A DNA stretch of 64,000 bases from Ehretia macrophylla (lineage: Eukaryota > Streptophyta > Magnoliopsida > Boraginales > Ehretiaceae), in assembly GCA_037974665.1 (NCBI GenBank), contig CM075765.1, positions 17,249,648-17,313,647 on the forward strand, given 5' to 3'. Shown here in pieces: positions 46,945 through 60,800 of the stretch; the stretch's first letter is position 1, and the number at the start of each line of letters is the position of its first letter. The notes under the pieces are model-generated. The model saw only the letters and a program-made list of their open reading frames with translations, was not told where the DNA came from and searched no databases. Made by a program: the position numbers and the translations under genes.

Positions 46945-48103
46945 TCATTATCTCTTATTACTCGCATGACTGCATTTCTCTAGATTAATTATTTACATTT
47001 TATGTTAGACAAGCCAAATGCACGAGAGCATCTCATATATACAATTAAGAGTTTGACAAATGCACTAGAGCATTTCTCTATATTAATTTAAAACAATTCT
47101 ACTATATCATTATCTCTTATTACCCCAGGTCTAAGCTCATATTTTTGTCCTATTTCATCTTATCTACACTATTGGGTGCAATATTTACAATCCAGCATAG
47201 TTTATTGCTCCTATTCAATATTCAATGGACTTTGACAAAAAAAAAAAAAAAATTCAATGGACGCATATGTAAGCTAATCAAATATGTCATGAAAAACGAC
47301 TAAAAAAATATATATATATGCCATGAAAAAGTATATCTAGAATTATATAGAAAATAGTAATAAGTACCAAAATTAACCAATACGCCAAAGCTTTTACCAA
47401 TTTATCGAAGTGAGGTTACATAGAGAGCTGAGAAGGTTCGGAGAAGGCTAAAGATTATAATTGGGCTGAGCACTTAAACATAGCTATAGCTATATAGTAA
47501 GAAAAAAGCAAAGCTAGGATATCTCATGAGGTTTAGCTGAGAAACCTTAACCTACTATAAGGGCAAAGCATCGTTTAGATTAAGCATCTCGCTATCAAAA
47601 TTAAGGAATATATTAAACGAAAAAAGTATAAATGAAGTAGATAAATTGTAATTAACAAAGGTATATTAGAATTTTCATGATTTAATACAAAAAATAGGAC
47701 ACCGAAAATATACATATAAACTTGTGGATTTAAACATATCATTGGTTCATGGTGTATTTACTTTTGCATGCGCTGCAATCATCTCTTGAGAACATTGGTA
47801 TAGAAACCTCAACGGCACGTTTGGTAATTTTTAATGACAAGCCAAATTTAATAAACTAATATATAAATTATTAGTACTATAATTGAGAAAGAGGGACCTT
47901 GCCCTCATATATTGTAGCCGGTGTTCACATTAAGCAAACGCTAACCTTTATAATAGGTCATTTATCTATCATACAACACCCAAATTAATGATAATATTAA
48001 CAATAAGATGGACCAAGGTTCAAACTAGATCACCATATATTATGTGTCGGCTAGACAGATCAACCTCAATCTGATTTTTGGAATAACAAAATACCTTAAT
48101 TAC
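46945..48103. other. Intergenic AT-rich DNA
   Basis: Contains a partial second copy (about 47070-47125) of the 46905-46965 junction sequence. Nothing else is recognised. Confidence 0.5.
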
Positions 48104-48106
48104 TAA

Positions 48107-48399
48107 GGTTGTCTTTATCAATAGAGACTCTAGTATTGTACAATTATTATGTAATATAATTTATTTGGTAAAATAAAAATTTATAAAATAAAGATCAAAA
48201 TTATTAAAAGCGGGACCGAATCTCTAAAAAGTACAAAGTTTCTAAATTTTTAGAGACTTTGTACTTTTTAGAGATTTGAGTTCACTTTTGATGATTTTGA
48301 TCTCTACTTTATAAATTTTTATTTCACTAAATAAATTATATTATCTAATAATTATACGATGTCAAAATCTCTATTTTAAAATTTTTAGTAATAACAGCC
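48107..48399. mobile_element. Foldback Tourist-like MITE, 293 bp
   Basis: Two imperfect inverted arms of about 130-140 bp meet at a near-perfect stem (TCTCTAAAAAGTACAAAGT against its complement, about 48215-48268). The outer ends are GGTTGTCTTTAT and, inward from the right, GGCTGTTATTAC, flanked by TAA on both sides (48104-48106 and 48400-48402). The TAA duplication and GG...CC ends suggest PIF/Harbinger. A transcript across it would fold into a long hairpin. Confidence 0.75.
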
Positions 48400-48402
48400 T
48401 AA

Positions 48403-51400
48403 TAGCTCACAATTAAGAAAATTCTAACATAGTATCGACCGTGATCACTCGGCTTCCAACCCACGGGTATGCGCCACCACCGCCAGATGTTTTTTTGATG
48501 TTGTCCAACCCCATCCCAAAAAAGTTCATGATTCCATTTATGAATGGCTGAATTAAATATAGTGGTCATTTTAGTAAATTTAATCAGCAAAAAACCATTA
48601 TCATTTCTGGCCGGTCTTCTTTTAACCACTTCTTTCTCCCCTATTGCTGTAGAAGCAAGAAATAGTGGTGGGCAACTGGTTGATGTGATCCTTTTGTCCC
48701 ATGTGACGCAGTTACAACGTGGGACATATTTGTGGGTGTCACATGAGGAATAAAAATGTCGTACTCAAACAAATTCATTTCTCTAAAGTGCTTCACGGGT
48801 TCGCTTTATGAATATTCATGTCACCCATGGCGACAGATGTCCCTTAGCTTATGGTACGTAGGCCTCTAGATGGCTAAAACTCGTTTAGCTTTTGCTGTTC
48901 TTTTAATTTTGATTTCTTTTTCAAATTCTGGTTAATGCCAAAAGCTAGACTACTGCACTATGTTTTCTTATTCTTCATCCATGAGAAACAACTATTCTAG
49001 CTAGTCCACTTCCATTACAATTCACAAGGGCTAAACGTTGAGGGTGAAATGTGCTGCAGAAATTAATATATGGTGTCTAACTGTTTTTGATAATGAAAAA
49101 CTTATCTTAGACAAAACTATAGTAAATTCATTATAAGATTATAAATTTTGTGGTGCTGCAACACGCTTCATTTAATGTTTTGTAGTAATCAAAATTTAAT
49201 CTCATGGCGATAAGCCCAACTCGAATCACAAGTTAGTTAGTCTCTATAAATATCCTTCCATTGGCCTTACCAAGGTAAGGAAGAAAACCCTAATCACATA
49301 CGTATCCTTACTTTGTCCCAATGTCGCTTTTACCCTTTTTGTCTTATGAATAGTTCAAATTGCTGCTGTCACCTAAAAATGAATCAAAAAGCTCCAAACT
49401 CGTGATTTTTTATTTTTTATTTATTACAAGGGAGGTTAGAGTCAAGGATTAAGAGGATATGAATCTAGAAAATGTTTTACCCTTTTTATCATAGTCTAAC
49501 AAAGGACGTAAGCTATCCGGAAGATGATTGAGTGTCTAAATTCTCAACTCGTGATTTTGATTGTAAATTCGAAGGTTTACATGCATTAGATTATCAGTCA
49601 AACACATAACATATAACTTTGTTTTGGAGCTGATTTCTTAGTTTAATATTTTCTAGAATTTCTTTCGGTTGGATTAGTTTTTAATGTTTAGATCAGCTTC
49701 CTCTGAAAAAGGTGAAAAAACTGAAAAGAAAACCAACAAAGATGCACCTTTAAGTCGAAGCCAAGCAATGCCCACTTGCGATTTGAATCACCATTTCGGC
49801 TTTGCATTCAAGTTAAGATAGAAAAAGTGGTCAGATGGATCAGTCGAGATATACACCTCTGCCGGATCTTTGCAATGGAAAGGCCCTGAATTAATGCTAG
49901 CTAGACTAGGAATAACATTTGTGTTCTTTACACTATCCTTTAACTAAACCTTTGAAATAGTGAGCTTAACTTTACTAAAGAAACAGAGACGGAAATAAAA
50001 AATGGACATTATGCTTTTTCTGCTGTAGTAGATAAGCATTACATTATCCGCATAAGCCTCAAATCACATTCTTTACAGCTTTAATGTATGTAGTTGTATT
50101 AGTGATATCACATTAATTAAATACGCATTGTTTATGAGTTTAATGTTTTAGATCAAATGATCACGTTCAAGTTAAATCTTTGACGAACGCAGCAACTTCT
50201 ATGTTTTATTTTTTTTTGGATGACGAGAGAACTCAGTTGATGAAGTCCGATCACTGAATTATTTGGTGGAGCCCGATCACCGAATTATCTGGCAGATCCC
50301 GATCACCAACTAATAAATTTCCGGGTGCAGCGGTGTTCCCCCACACATGCACCAGGTTAGTGAAAGGCGGAACTCCGAAATAGTCCGCAATCTCATAAAA
50401 ATAATTTTACCCCACTACTGCTAGACCATATTTCTAGGGCCATCTATGTCTTATTTAATTAGGGCCTTCCGTTGGACTGTCTAATCTGGAATAGGATTAC
50501 TTAAAATAACATGGCAGCTAACCCATTAAAGTAGTCGAACCATGTTATCTATCCTTTTTTATTTTTTTTATTTTTATAATTAAAGGGGTTTCTTCAAAGT
50601 CTTACACATGAAGAACTTTTGTCAAAGAATGGGAGGCAACAACTTACGCTTCACGTAAGAGATAAATTGTAACTGCTTTTGCAAAGAGTTTTCCAGTAAT
50701 TTTCAAAGCTTGCTAATTTAAAAAAAATTATTTTCATTTTAAGTCCAAGACGTGGTAAGACAATTGAACGATTACTTTCAAGGCTTGGGCCTAACCTAAA
50801 TGATTAATTTGGAGACTCTAATCCCACTACACAAATTTAGCTAATTTTATACGTAACATGATAATGAAAAAAATTCCATTCATCCACAAAAGTAAAACTA
50901 AGTTAACTGCCTCTTAGACTAAGGCAAACTGTTCAAAAGTCAAAAGTCAGTCACTTTACCTAATGGCTTGAATTTTTTGGGGAACTATTAATTCCTAATA
51001 CGAACCAAACACAAGAAAAAGGTACCCCAAGAAATGTGAAGATATTGATTCATGGACTAAATATTTTGAGTTTAAGCCTCTTTTTAACTGAATTGGTGTA
51101 TATGAGATATATCGTTACTTTACAAAATTTTTAGTTTTTTCAATGTTGTTCTAGTTAGGATAAGTTCGTTGACGTTATTTAAAATAATTAAATAATTAAT
51201 AAAAGAAAAGAAAAAGTTAAGTCCCTTAGATTACCACAATTCATAAAGAAATGGAAAGGTCTCCTCATAATTGCAATCCCAAAAAGTCATTGGAAGGCAT
51301 AAGTTACATTAGTGTTGGTGTTTATATATATGAACATTTAGGAGGCATAATGTGCATCAGGATGAATAGAACTTGGAATCAGTAACGCTTGGTCACGAAT

Positions 51401-51420
51401 TCACACCTGAACCACATGTA
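48403..51420. other. Intergenic DNA upstream of the lyase gene
   Basis: No gene recognised. Near 50210-50400 a T-run is followed by a segment with three CCGATCACYGAAT-like repeats (about 50245-50315) and GGTGCAGCGGTGTTCCCCCAC, which looks like a degenerate dispersed repeat. Open frames are short. Confidence 0.5.
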
Positions 51421-51429
51421 CAAACACAC

Positions 51430-51865
51430 ACACATATATATATATATATGCCTTTGCTAGCTTTGATCCATTGCTCATCTCCAGACCCTCTATATCTCTT
51501 GTATTTCCAGTCAATCAACTGACTCATATAACAAAGTTCAAAGGCATTCTTGAGAAATATATCTAAAGCGCCCCATACAATTTGGCTTGGAGAGAGTTAG
51601 TAAACGGTAAGCCCTTATAATTAAACGTTTTTCAGCGTAAATTTTTAGTATATATTTAAACATTCCGCGTGTAAACTATATAACACCCCCTGTGATATCC
51701 TGAATGCACTGGAACCCCCCTGTCTCTTTGCATTCAGCGTAAGGGGGAGGTGTATAACACCACTCTGCGACGAGTAATTTACATTGACTACTTCATGCAG
51801 AATGGAATACTTATAATTCTCAGATAATGGTTTGAATTTGCAGGCTTTTGGCAATCCTGTTAAAT
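51430..51865 (+). promoter_or_regulatory. Likely promoter-proximal region and 5' UTR of the lyase gene, with a UTR intron
   Basis: A TA-rich run (51432-51450) is followed by a leader-like stretch. A good donor (AAACG|GTAAGC, intron from 51607) and acceptor (TTTGCAG, ending 51843) suggest a 237-bp intron within the 5' UTR, 22 bp before the ATG. The transcription start is not defined by the sequence. Confidence 0.45.
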
Positions 51866-54800
51866 ATGAAGAAGGTGGAGCGGAAGAGACAATGGTGGTC
51901 GCTTGTGGGGTCTGTTGGGATCGTCCTTCAGTTCTTCTTGCTTACTGAATGTGCTGTGAGAAGACAGTTAGGTTCTTGCTCATCTTTTGTTTGCTTTAAT
52001 CTGTTGCATCCACCTCTCTGCTGCCATGTTTGTAAAACAAAATTAACACACTTAAGCAAATTAAGTGTGCATTAGCATATGGAGTCATTGTGTTTGTCTG
52101 CATAAAACTGCTGCAATTAATTAACTGGAGGTTGTAGAGGAAAGAAAGAATGTAGCAGTTTCTTTTTGTTCCTGGCTTTTAATTTGTTTGCTTTTAATGT
52201 TTTGTTTCTTTTGTTATAAAAGAGATTGAAATCGTTATTTGAAGTCAAACTTTTATCAAGACAAATTACTATTTAACTATTTGGATAACGATATATCAAT
52301 ATACTGCTATTAATGTATTAATGTAGCAGTTTCTTTTTGTTCCTGGCTTTTAATTTGTTTGCTTTTAATGTTTTGTTTCTTTTGTTATAAAAGAGATTGA
52401 AATCGTTATTTGAAGTCAAACTTTTATCAAGACAAATTACTATTAAACTATTTGGATAACGATATATCAATATACTGCTATTAATGTATTAATGTAGCAG
52501 TTTCTTTTTTGTTCCTGGCTTTTAATTTGTTTGCTTTTAATGTTTTGTTTCTTTTGTTATAAAAGAGATTGAAATCGTTATTTGAAGTCAAACTTTTATC
52601 AAGACAAATTACTATTTAACTATTTGGATAACGATATATCAATATACTGCTATTAATGTATTAATGTAGCAGTTTCTTTTTTGTTCCTGGCTTTTAATTT
52701 GTTTGCTTTTAATGTTTTGTTTCTTTTGTTATAAAAGAGATTGAAATTGTTATTTGAAGTCAAACTTTTATCAAGATAAGTTACTATTTAACTATTTGGA
52801 TAACGATATATCAATATACTGCTATTAATGTATTGTTCTTGGCTTGCATAATTTTCCTTGTATGCTTCAAATGGTCAAGTGGACCATAGTAAGCACACGT
52901 GCCTCATAAACAGGGAAAATGAATTATTTTATTTTATTTTTTATTCACTTTGTATTTTTTCTTTACGTGACATGACTCTCTCAAAATTTGAGAAAATATT
53001 TTAAAGTTTTTTTTAAAAAAATATATTTTTTACGAAATTCACTTTATATCCAAATATCAGAAAATATTTTATAATATTCTATTTTTTTTTTTAAATATTT
53101 GTTTCCAACAAATTATTTTACGACAAACAAACAAAACTCAAGAAAATATTTTTTACTGAAATTTTTTTTCACAAATAAATTATTTTACGGCAAACAAACG
53201 AAGCCTAAGCCTTAATTTGGATTCAAAGAAATGTACAAACCAAGAGTTATAATAAACACTTAGACAAGTCTATTAACAGATGAGGATGGGTTGCTCATTT
53301 TAAATTTGTTAAAAATGTACTTTTTTGTTGAACTGCAATCCTACCATCCTCAATAGAGTCTCTAAATTTATAGACTTTTTAAATTTGGGTATTTCAAGTT
53401 TATTTTTAGAGCCCCCAATCCTAAAAACTAATACTATTCATGACAAAAATACTTAGGGTCTACCACTTTTGATTTAAAAGATGCCAAAATAGAGCTTAAT
53501 CTATATTTTGTTCAATAAATTTAGAACCCAAAATTTAGATTGGGTTTCTATTTTGACATCTTTTAAACTAAAAATGATAGACCCTATGTATTTTTGTCAT
53601 GAATAATATTTTTTTTTAAATTTGGAGGCTCTAAAAATAAATTTGAAATATTCAAATTTAAAAAGTCTCTAAATTTAAAACTTTCATTAAACTTGTCCTA
53701 AATCCGCAAATAGTATTATTTTGGTAACTTCCCATGTCTTGGCACTATTACTGCTTGGATAGTTTTATCCAAGCAGGTCAAATCTCTCTAATTTGTCGTC
53801 TTAATTCATAGTACTACAAGAAGATGGCAGGGGATTATTGATGTGTGGATAATATTTTCTACCATGTTTTTCCATGCAAATTAACTTTATCTTTACCCAA
53901 GGGGCAAGGAGAGCAGGGGCGGAGCCAGGAATTTTTGTCAGTGGGGGCTAAAATTTATAATTTTTGAACTATACAAGTATTTGTTTCAAAAAATACATAA
54001 AATTTTAACGTTTTTATGGACCAGTGGGCGGTAAAATTCATAATTTTTGAATTGTACGAGTTCTTTTATTTTTCAGTGGGGGCTAATTAATTTTTTTTAA
54101 CTAAAAATACATAGATATCTAATTTTTTTAAAAAAAATACATAAAAAGTTTAACGTTTTTATGGGTCAGTGGGGGCTAAAATTCATAATTTTTGAACTAT
54201 ACTAGTACTTTTATTTTTCAGTGGGGGCTAATTAATTTTTTTTAACTAAAAATACTTAAATATCTAATTTTTTTTAAAAAAATACATACAAATTTTAACG
54301 ATTTTTATGAGTCAGCAGGGGCTGCAGCCCCCACTGCACACAATACAGCTCCTCCAGTGAAGGAGAGAGACCTTCACATCCCCCACAGTACATTCTCGTG
54401 ATCATGTCCTAAAAGAAAAAATTGTGTCATTCTTGTAGTTCAGAATCCAACACCTTTTTGTCTTGTTTCGTTCTTTTTGTTGTTTGTGAAGCAAAGCTCT
54501 TCCGCGCATGGTAATTTTCTCTCTTTTTCTTAATAATGTGAAACTTGTCCAGAAAGTCAATCGAGCTAACATTTAAGGTACTAAAATTTGAGATTATAAC
54601 CTTATTTGAAAGAGATATAGTCAAGTTTATTTAAAATAACGGTGCCATTCTTACTTTTTTTTATATATAATTTTATGTATTTTTAAGTTGAAAAATTAAT
54701 TTAGCATCTACTAAAGAATATTATTCATATGAGTTTATATCATGTAATTTTAATCATTATTGAATATAAATTTTAGATCTGCCCTTGTTTCTTGAGACAC

Positions 54801-57800
54801 AAGGAATACCAAATTTGTATCAAACAAGAGTTGAGCTAAAAATTTAATATTAGATGAATCAAAATATATATTTTTAATGATACTACGTAATTTTTTTTAA
54901 CTTTAATAACTTTCACCAGAACATCCATGCCATATTTCAGGCCTCGGTGTCACCATATATTTTACAAAATTGATAAAAGAAAACAAAAAAGAAGAATGAC
55001 ATTGGACGAGGAAGCATCTAGCTACTCATGCAACCCGTGAAAAGTAAATTTTTATTTTTATTTTTTTGGGTCAAAACCCGTGAAAAGGAGTATGTCGTTT
55101 TCTTTTTGTGTCTGATACCTTTAGGTCCCCACTAAAACTACTATATATAGTATGCAATTGTAGCGCCTAGAAAACAATGTTAAAGAATGTTGTGTGGTAC
55201 CAATTTGTAAGTTTGAAACTTGGACCTATACTCAGGGTATTTCTTCATATTTTTTAACTATATGAATATATATATAATTTTATTAGAGGTTAATTAAAAT
55301 TTTTAATTAAAATTTTTTATATATTTATTTATTTTTTGAAAAATACATATAATTTTTAACATTATTTTTGACCAGTAAAAATTGCATTCATCATTGGTCC
55401 TTAGGTACCTCTGCCCCTGCCTATAGTATCTAGGAAAAACTTGAAAATGTACGAAAACTTTCTGACTTGATATGTATGTCGAGTGTAGATTTTACATGTC
55501 ATGAATTCCACGCATTATTAATATTGTGAATGTTTTAAAAACTAACCCTTTTAGTCTTACTTCGAAATAGAATTTTATAGTTTCCATTTTCTCTTGTTGA
55601 CATCATTGATATAAATGGTTGTTTAATTTCAACTTCTCTCATGTCATATCACAATAGTTTTGAATTGTTTATGTACTTTGTTTTGATATGGTGGTCTAAT
55701 TGCCCATCTTTCTTCATTCTTCTCTTTTTTGTGAAATTGCAGAAAGATTTCAAAGAATCATCACCAAGATGACGTATCTTATCCTCCAGTTCAACTGCAT
55801 ATACTGGATAATTATGTACACTCAACTCATTCTGATTTTTCAATATTTTACATTTCTTTACCAAAAAAAAAAATAATAATAATAATTACATTTTGCTTTT
55901 TGGCCTTGACTTCCTTGATTGATGTACTCGATCAAGGAAGAATATAGCTATTTGCATCATCAAGTTCTTAATATTGATTAAACTAGCTATTAACTGAGGA
56001 ATAGATTAGGCAAAGTGGATTTGACAAATTGGATTATTTTCGAGAGGCGTATTTAGACTATTTCATCACTGAGGCTAATCAAGTTCTTAGATATAGATTA
56101 CACCTTAGCTATCAATTAAGGAAGAAGACTGCGTTATCAGAAGCGGATCTAGACTATTTTATCAATGGAGACTAAAAACGTAACCCATTTTGTGATCAAA
56201 TTAATGGAAACTAAATTATTTTATAGATTAAAGAGAGTGATAATATATGAATAATTTATATAATTCTATGGGGTCAATAGAAAATAGTCACACAATGGAT
56301 ACTATATATCCGCCCTCTTACGTATTGTCTATGGCACACAAGCCCAAAATCTATATTGATAATTTGAAATATTTCCATGATGATGTTGCTCAGCTTTTTT
56401 GCTGTTATATAATCCTCACATAGAAATTTGGTAATAAATTTCTTTTTTATCCTCACAGAAAAATAAATTGCTAATAAGTTCTTTTCTTAAATGTAGGTTG
56501 TGGTGGACAATGGCCAGGTCAACGTCACTTTCACCACTCCCGGGGGTATGGTCATAGGAATACAGTACAATGGAATTGATAATTTACTGGAAACTGAGTT
56601 CAAAGAAAACAACAGAGGGTATGGGCTGCGTGCACATATAGTATGGGATAATTATTGGGTTCGATCAGTTCAATTATACGACACTTATATATTAGTGATA
56701 TTTATATTATGTGAACTTATCATATTATGAGAATCGTTTAAGTCCGATTTATCAGACCCAATAATTTTCCTATCGCATGTTATAATGATTCTAACCTGTA
56801 AACAAATATAGTGCAATGTTGATGCCATTTGATGCAATTTTCACAACTCTATATTTAAAATCCACACTTCACATATTACAGGTATTGGGACGTTGTTTGG
56901 ACCACAGAACAGCCTAGGGGTATTTTTGACAAGTCAGTCTTACTTGTCCCATCTCTTTTTCTAATTTCTACTTAAAAATACAGTAATTCGTATCATTTTA
57001 GGATAAAAAGGCATATTCTACTCCCACTACCTCGAGTGGTTTGATGAATGTGCACGCTATAATGACATAGTTAGAAGAGAATTATTAGATATCATTTTAT
57101 TGTTCTCACGTTTTTATTATCATTTACGTAAATATTTAGTTGACATATTAAAAAAATGCATTTATTACTTTTTACGTATTGATACTTATTTGACATGTTA
57201 AAAGAGAAAAATAAATAAATAAGTTAGTTATTTTAACATGCATTAAGCATTCATATATGAGTTGTAATATCTATTAACATTCTAATTAAAAAAAAAAAAA
57301 AATTGGTCTTTTACTCCCTTAGTTTAAAAAATGATGCTAACCACCTCCAAATACGCAAAATGATTGATTCACTAGTTATAAACAAGTATAATATAATCGT
57401 ATATGAGAACATTTTGATTGTTCTAGATATGAAATGCATCAGATATCAAATCAGGATGGATATGTCATGTCCTTAGGCTCTGAAATTCAAATTTGCAATC
57501 GAGATTATTGTTAACTGAGTCAAAATGATTAACTCAAGTTATAATTTAAACTCACAATACCGGCTTATAAACCATACACTTAAAATTTCTTTTGCCGATC
57601 AAAAACATTACTATATAATATGACGATTTCGCCAATCATATTAATTCTGCAGGATGGACGGGACTAGTTTCAAAGTCATTTTGCAAAATGAGGATCAAGT
57701 TGAGCTTTCATTCATGAGGACATGGGATCCTTCCATTAGTGACATTGGCCTTCCAGTAAATATTGATAAGAGGTGCAGTATACGTCTTCAAATATATATA

Positions 57801-60800
57801 TATATATATATATATAATTCATTCATCCACTAGAAAGTAATCAATTTGCATGCAATTCTTGGGCAGGTATATAATTTTGCGTGGCAGCATTGGATTTTAT
57901 TCCTATGCAATTTTCGAGCGCTTGGAGGGGTGGCCTGGGGTTACTCTTTACCAAGGGCGGATCGTGTTCAAGCTTCGACAGAACTTGTAAGAAATATTTC
58001 GGTAAAAGTGTTGGCTCGTATATTAAAAGTCTGTATGAGTTTTTCCGTGACTAAACTGTACTATACCATTACACCACCGAGAATTCGAAGCTTTCGAATT
58101 ATGACCCTCGTTATCGAAAAAGGAAAAAAATTATTCTACGATAAATGCATGGCGCGAGAGCTTTGGAGATGAATTGGAAAATAGAATTTAACCAATTTTC
58201 AATGCCAAAAGGACCCTGTTTCTACTTCTTCCCAATCATATGAAAAAACCAAAAGGGAGAAAAAATAAGAAATCAGTAGAACTTGTTTGAGTGGGGCAAA
58301 ATTCAAGTTCATGCAATTCAAAATATGCTTGTTCATACAAATTTAAAAACACAAGTAGTTTATTAGGTCATTACGGTACTACAAGGGTGTATCTGGCTTA
58401 TTCGTCAAACCGCATGAGACTATGGTGCATTTTACCTGGTATTAATGACATTGGTATACTATCATCAGGTTCCAGTTTATGGCTGTCTCTGATGAAAAGC
58501 AAAGGATAATGCCAACAACAGAGGACCGTTTAAAAGGCCTGGTTCTTGATTACCCTGAAGCTGTTCTACTAACAGATCCATCCAATTCATTCCTCAAAGG
58601 AGAGGTAGGTTCATATATTACTTATAAATTTTCGGGTAAACAGCAACACACTTCCTGTAGTTAAGCAAAACGGTACACTACCCTTTGTGATGTTGTAATT
58701 AGCTCATAATCCCGCGTTGTTTAAAGTTACCGGACCACAGGGAGGTAGTTTGCCTGGCAGGGTAATGTATATCTTTCTACTTTTTTTGATTGGCAATGCA
58801 GGTGGATGATAAGTATCAATATAGTAGTGACAACAAAGACAATCTTATCCATGGATGGATCTGCCGTAACCCGCCTACAGGATTTTGGATGATTACGCCG
58901 AGTAATGAGTTCAAAACAGCAGGGCCTGTCAAGCAAGACCTCACTTCTCATACAGGCCCTATAACTCTCTCCGTAAGTATGATCAAGTGCAATTAGAATT
59001 TCATCAAATTACTTCACTGCCTACCTAATCACATGATAAGTACTCTGTTTAATCTTCCATTTTTGTAACACTGTTTAATCAAGGCTATCTTCGAAAGAAG
59101 TAGTCTGTGGAATCAAGAGTAATTTTTCTGAATGATCTTTCGAGTTACCAAAATTCTCCTAATGGAATTTAGTGGTTCGTTATCTGATAACACTCTCTCT
59201 CGTGTGTGACTAGTACAGATGTTCTTTAGCACCCACTATGCAGGGGAGTCCTTAGGAATTAAATTTCTTGACGACGAGCCATGGAATAAAGTTTTTGGAC
59301 CTGTTTTCATCTATCTGAATTCAATTTCACCAAGCGATGATCCCCTTTCACTCTGGGCAGATGCAAAGGAACAAGTATGATTGACTTTACTTACTAACAA
59401 CAATACATTTTTAGCATAGCTATTTATTCATGCTTTCATGTTTTACCAGACGCTCATAGAAACAGAAAAATGGCCATATGATTTCCCCCTTTCAGAAGAC
59501 TTCCATCGCGCTGCTCAACGTGGAACTGTTAGTGGCCGATTACTGGTCCGAGACAGGTAAAAAGAATTGGCTAAATTAAGCAGCTCATATCCACTAACAA
59601 TTTTATTTTTCTACATGAAGTCCAAAGATTTATATTAGCTATTGCGAGTAAAAATGAGTCTTGCCTTCCCTTTGTCATGTTAACTAGAGTAGAAATGCTG
59701 AAAGCTTTAAAAATCTGTTCCAGCTACATTAACGAAAGGTTTATCATTGCAAACTCTGCTTATGTTGGGTTGGCTCCACCAGGAGAGGCTGGATCATGGC
59801 AAAGAGAAAACAAGGTTTCTACTACTCGTATTGTTACTTATGTTCTGTTCTCAAATTCAGATTACTGTTACGGATATAAACTATTACAAGAGAAAACTGT
59901 AAAGAAAGAAAGAAATCGTCTCTCTTAATTTTTTGCTTGTTTTGGTCACAGGGCTATCAATTTTGGACTCAAACAGATTCTAAGGGGTACTTTTTTATAA
60001 ACAATATACGATCCGAGAATTACAGTCTGTATGCTTGGGTCCCTGGATTTATTGGTGACTACAAATATAACGTCTACATCGACATCAAAGCAGGTTCAAC
60101 AATTCATGAACATTCTTACAGTCATTTTCCTTTTTTCTCCATTTAACAAATTAGTATATTATAATCTATATAAAAACAATCCAAGTTTTTCTGTAAGCAG
60201 GAAGCAAAATCAGACTGGGCACTCTTATATATGATCCTCCAAGGAGTGGTCCTACACTATGGGAAATTGGCATCCCTGACCGCTCTGCTGCCGAGTTCTT
60301 TATCCCTCCTCCAAATCCGACTCTTATGAACAAATTATATGTAGAACATCCGGAGAAGTATGTCTGTTCTTGTAAATTGAGATGCTCTATCAAAGATTGT
60401 ATTCATTAATGTTGCTTGACTTGGCATTTTCATGTCTTACTAGGTTTAGGCAGTACGGATTATGGGAAAGGTACACAGAGTTATATCCCGAGCAAGACTT
60501 AGTTTTCACCGTTGGTGTTAACAATTACCCGACAGATTGGTTCTTTGCTCATGTGAACAGGTAAATTCTGGCTAAATCTTCAGGCTTTCAATTATTGGCT
60601 TGTGCGCCTTCTAATCCTCCATTGCAGGGATATAGGAAACAGAACTTATGAAGCAACAACTTGGCAAATTGTATTTGATCTTGATATTGTTTCTGAGGCT
60701 GGAAACTACACGCTGCAATTGGCGCTGGCTTCAGCCAATGAAGCTGAATTACAGGTTATCTGGACATGGTTTTCAAGTATCGTAGATTCATTTCTTTGAC

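Larger units (their letters stand above)
51967..55742 (+). other. Intron 1 of the lyase gene, 3.8 kb and repeat-rich
   Basis: Runs from GTTAGGTT to TTGCAG. It contains a four-copy 171-bp array, a decayed Tourist-like segment (about 52930-53210), a foldback (about 53350-53695) and a hAT MITE (53914-54359). An alternative in-phase pairing (donor GCT|GTGAGA at 51955-51956 with acceptor GAAAG|ATTTC at 55746) would drop five residues just after the signal peptide. Confidence 0.75.
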
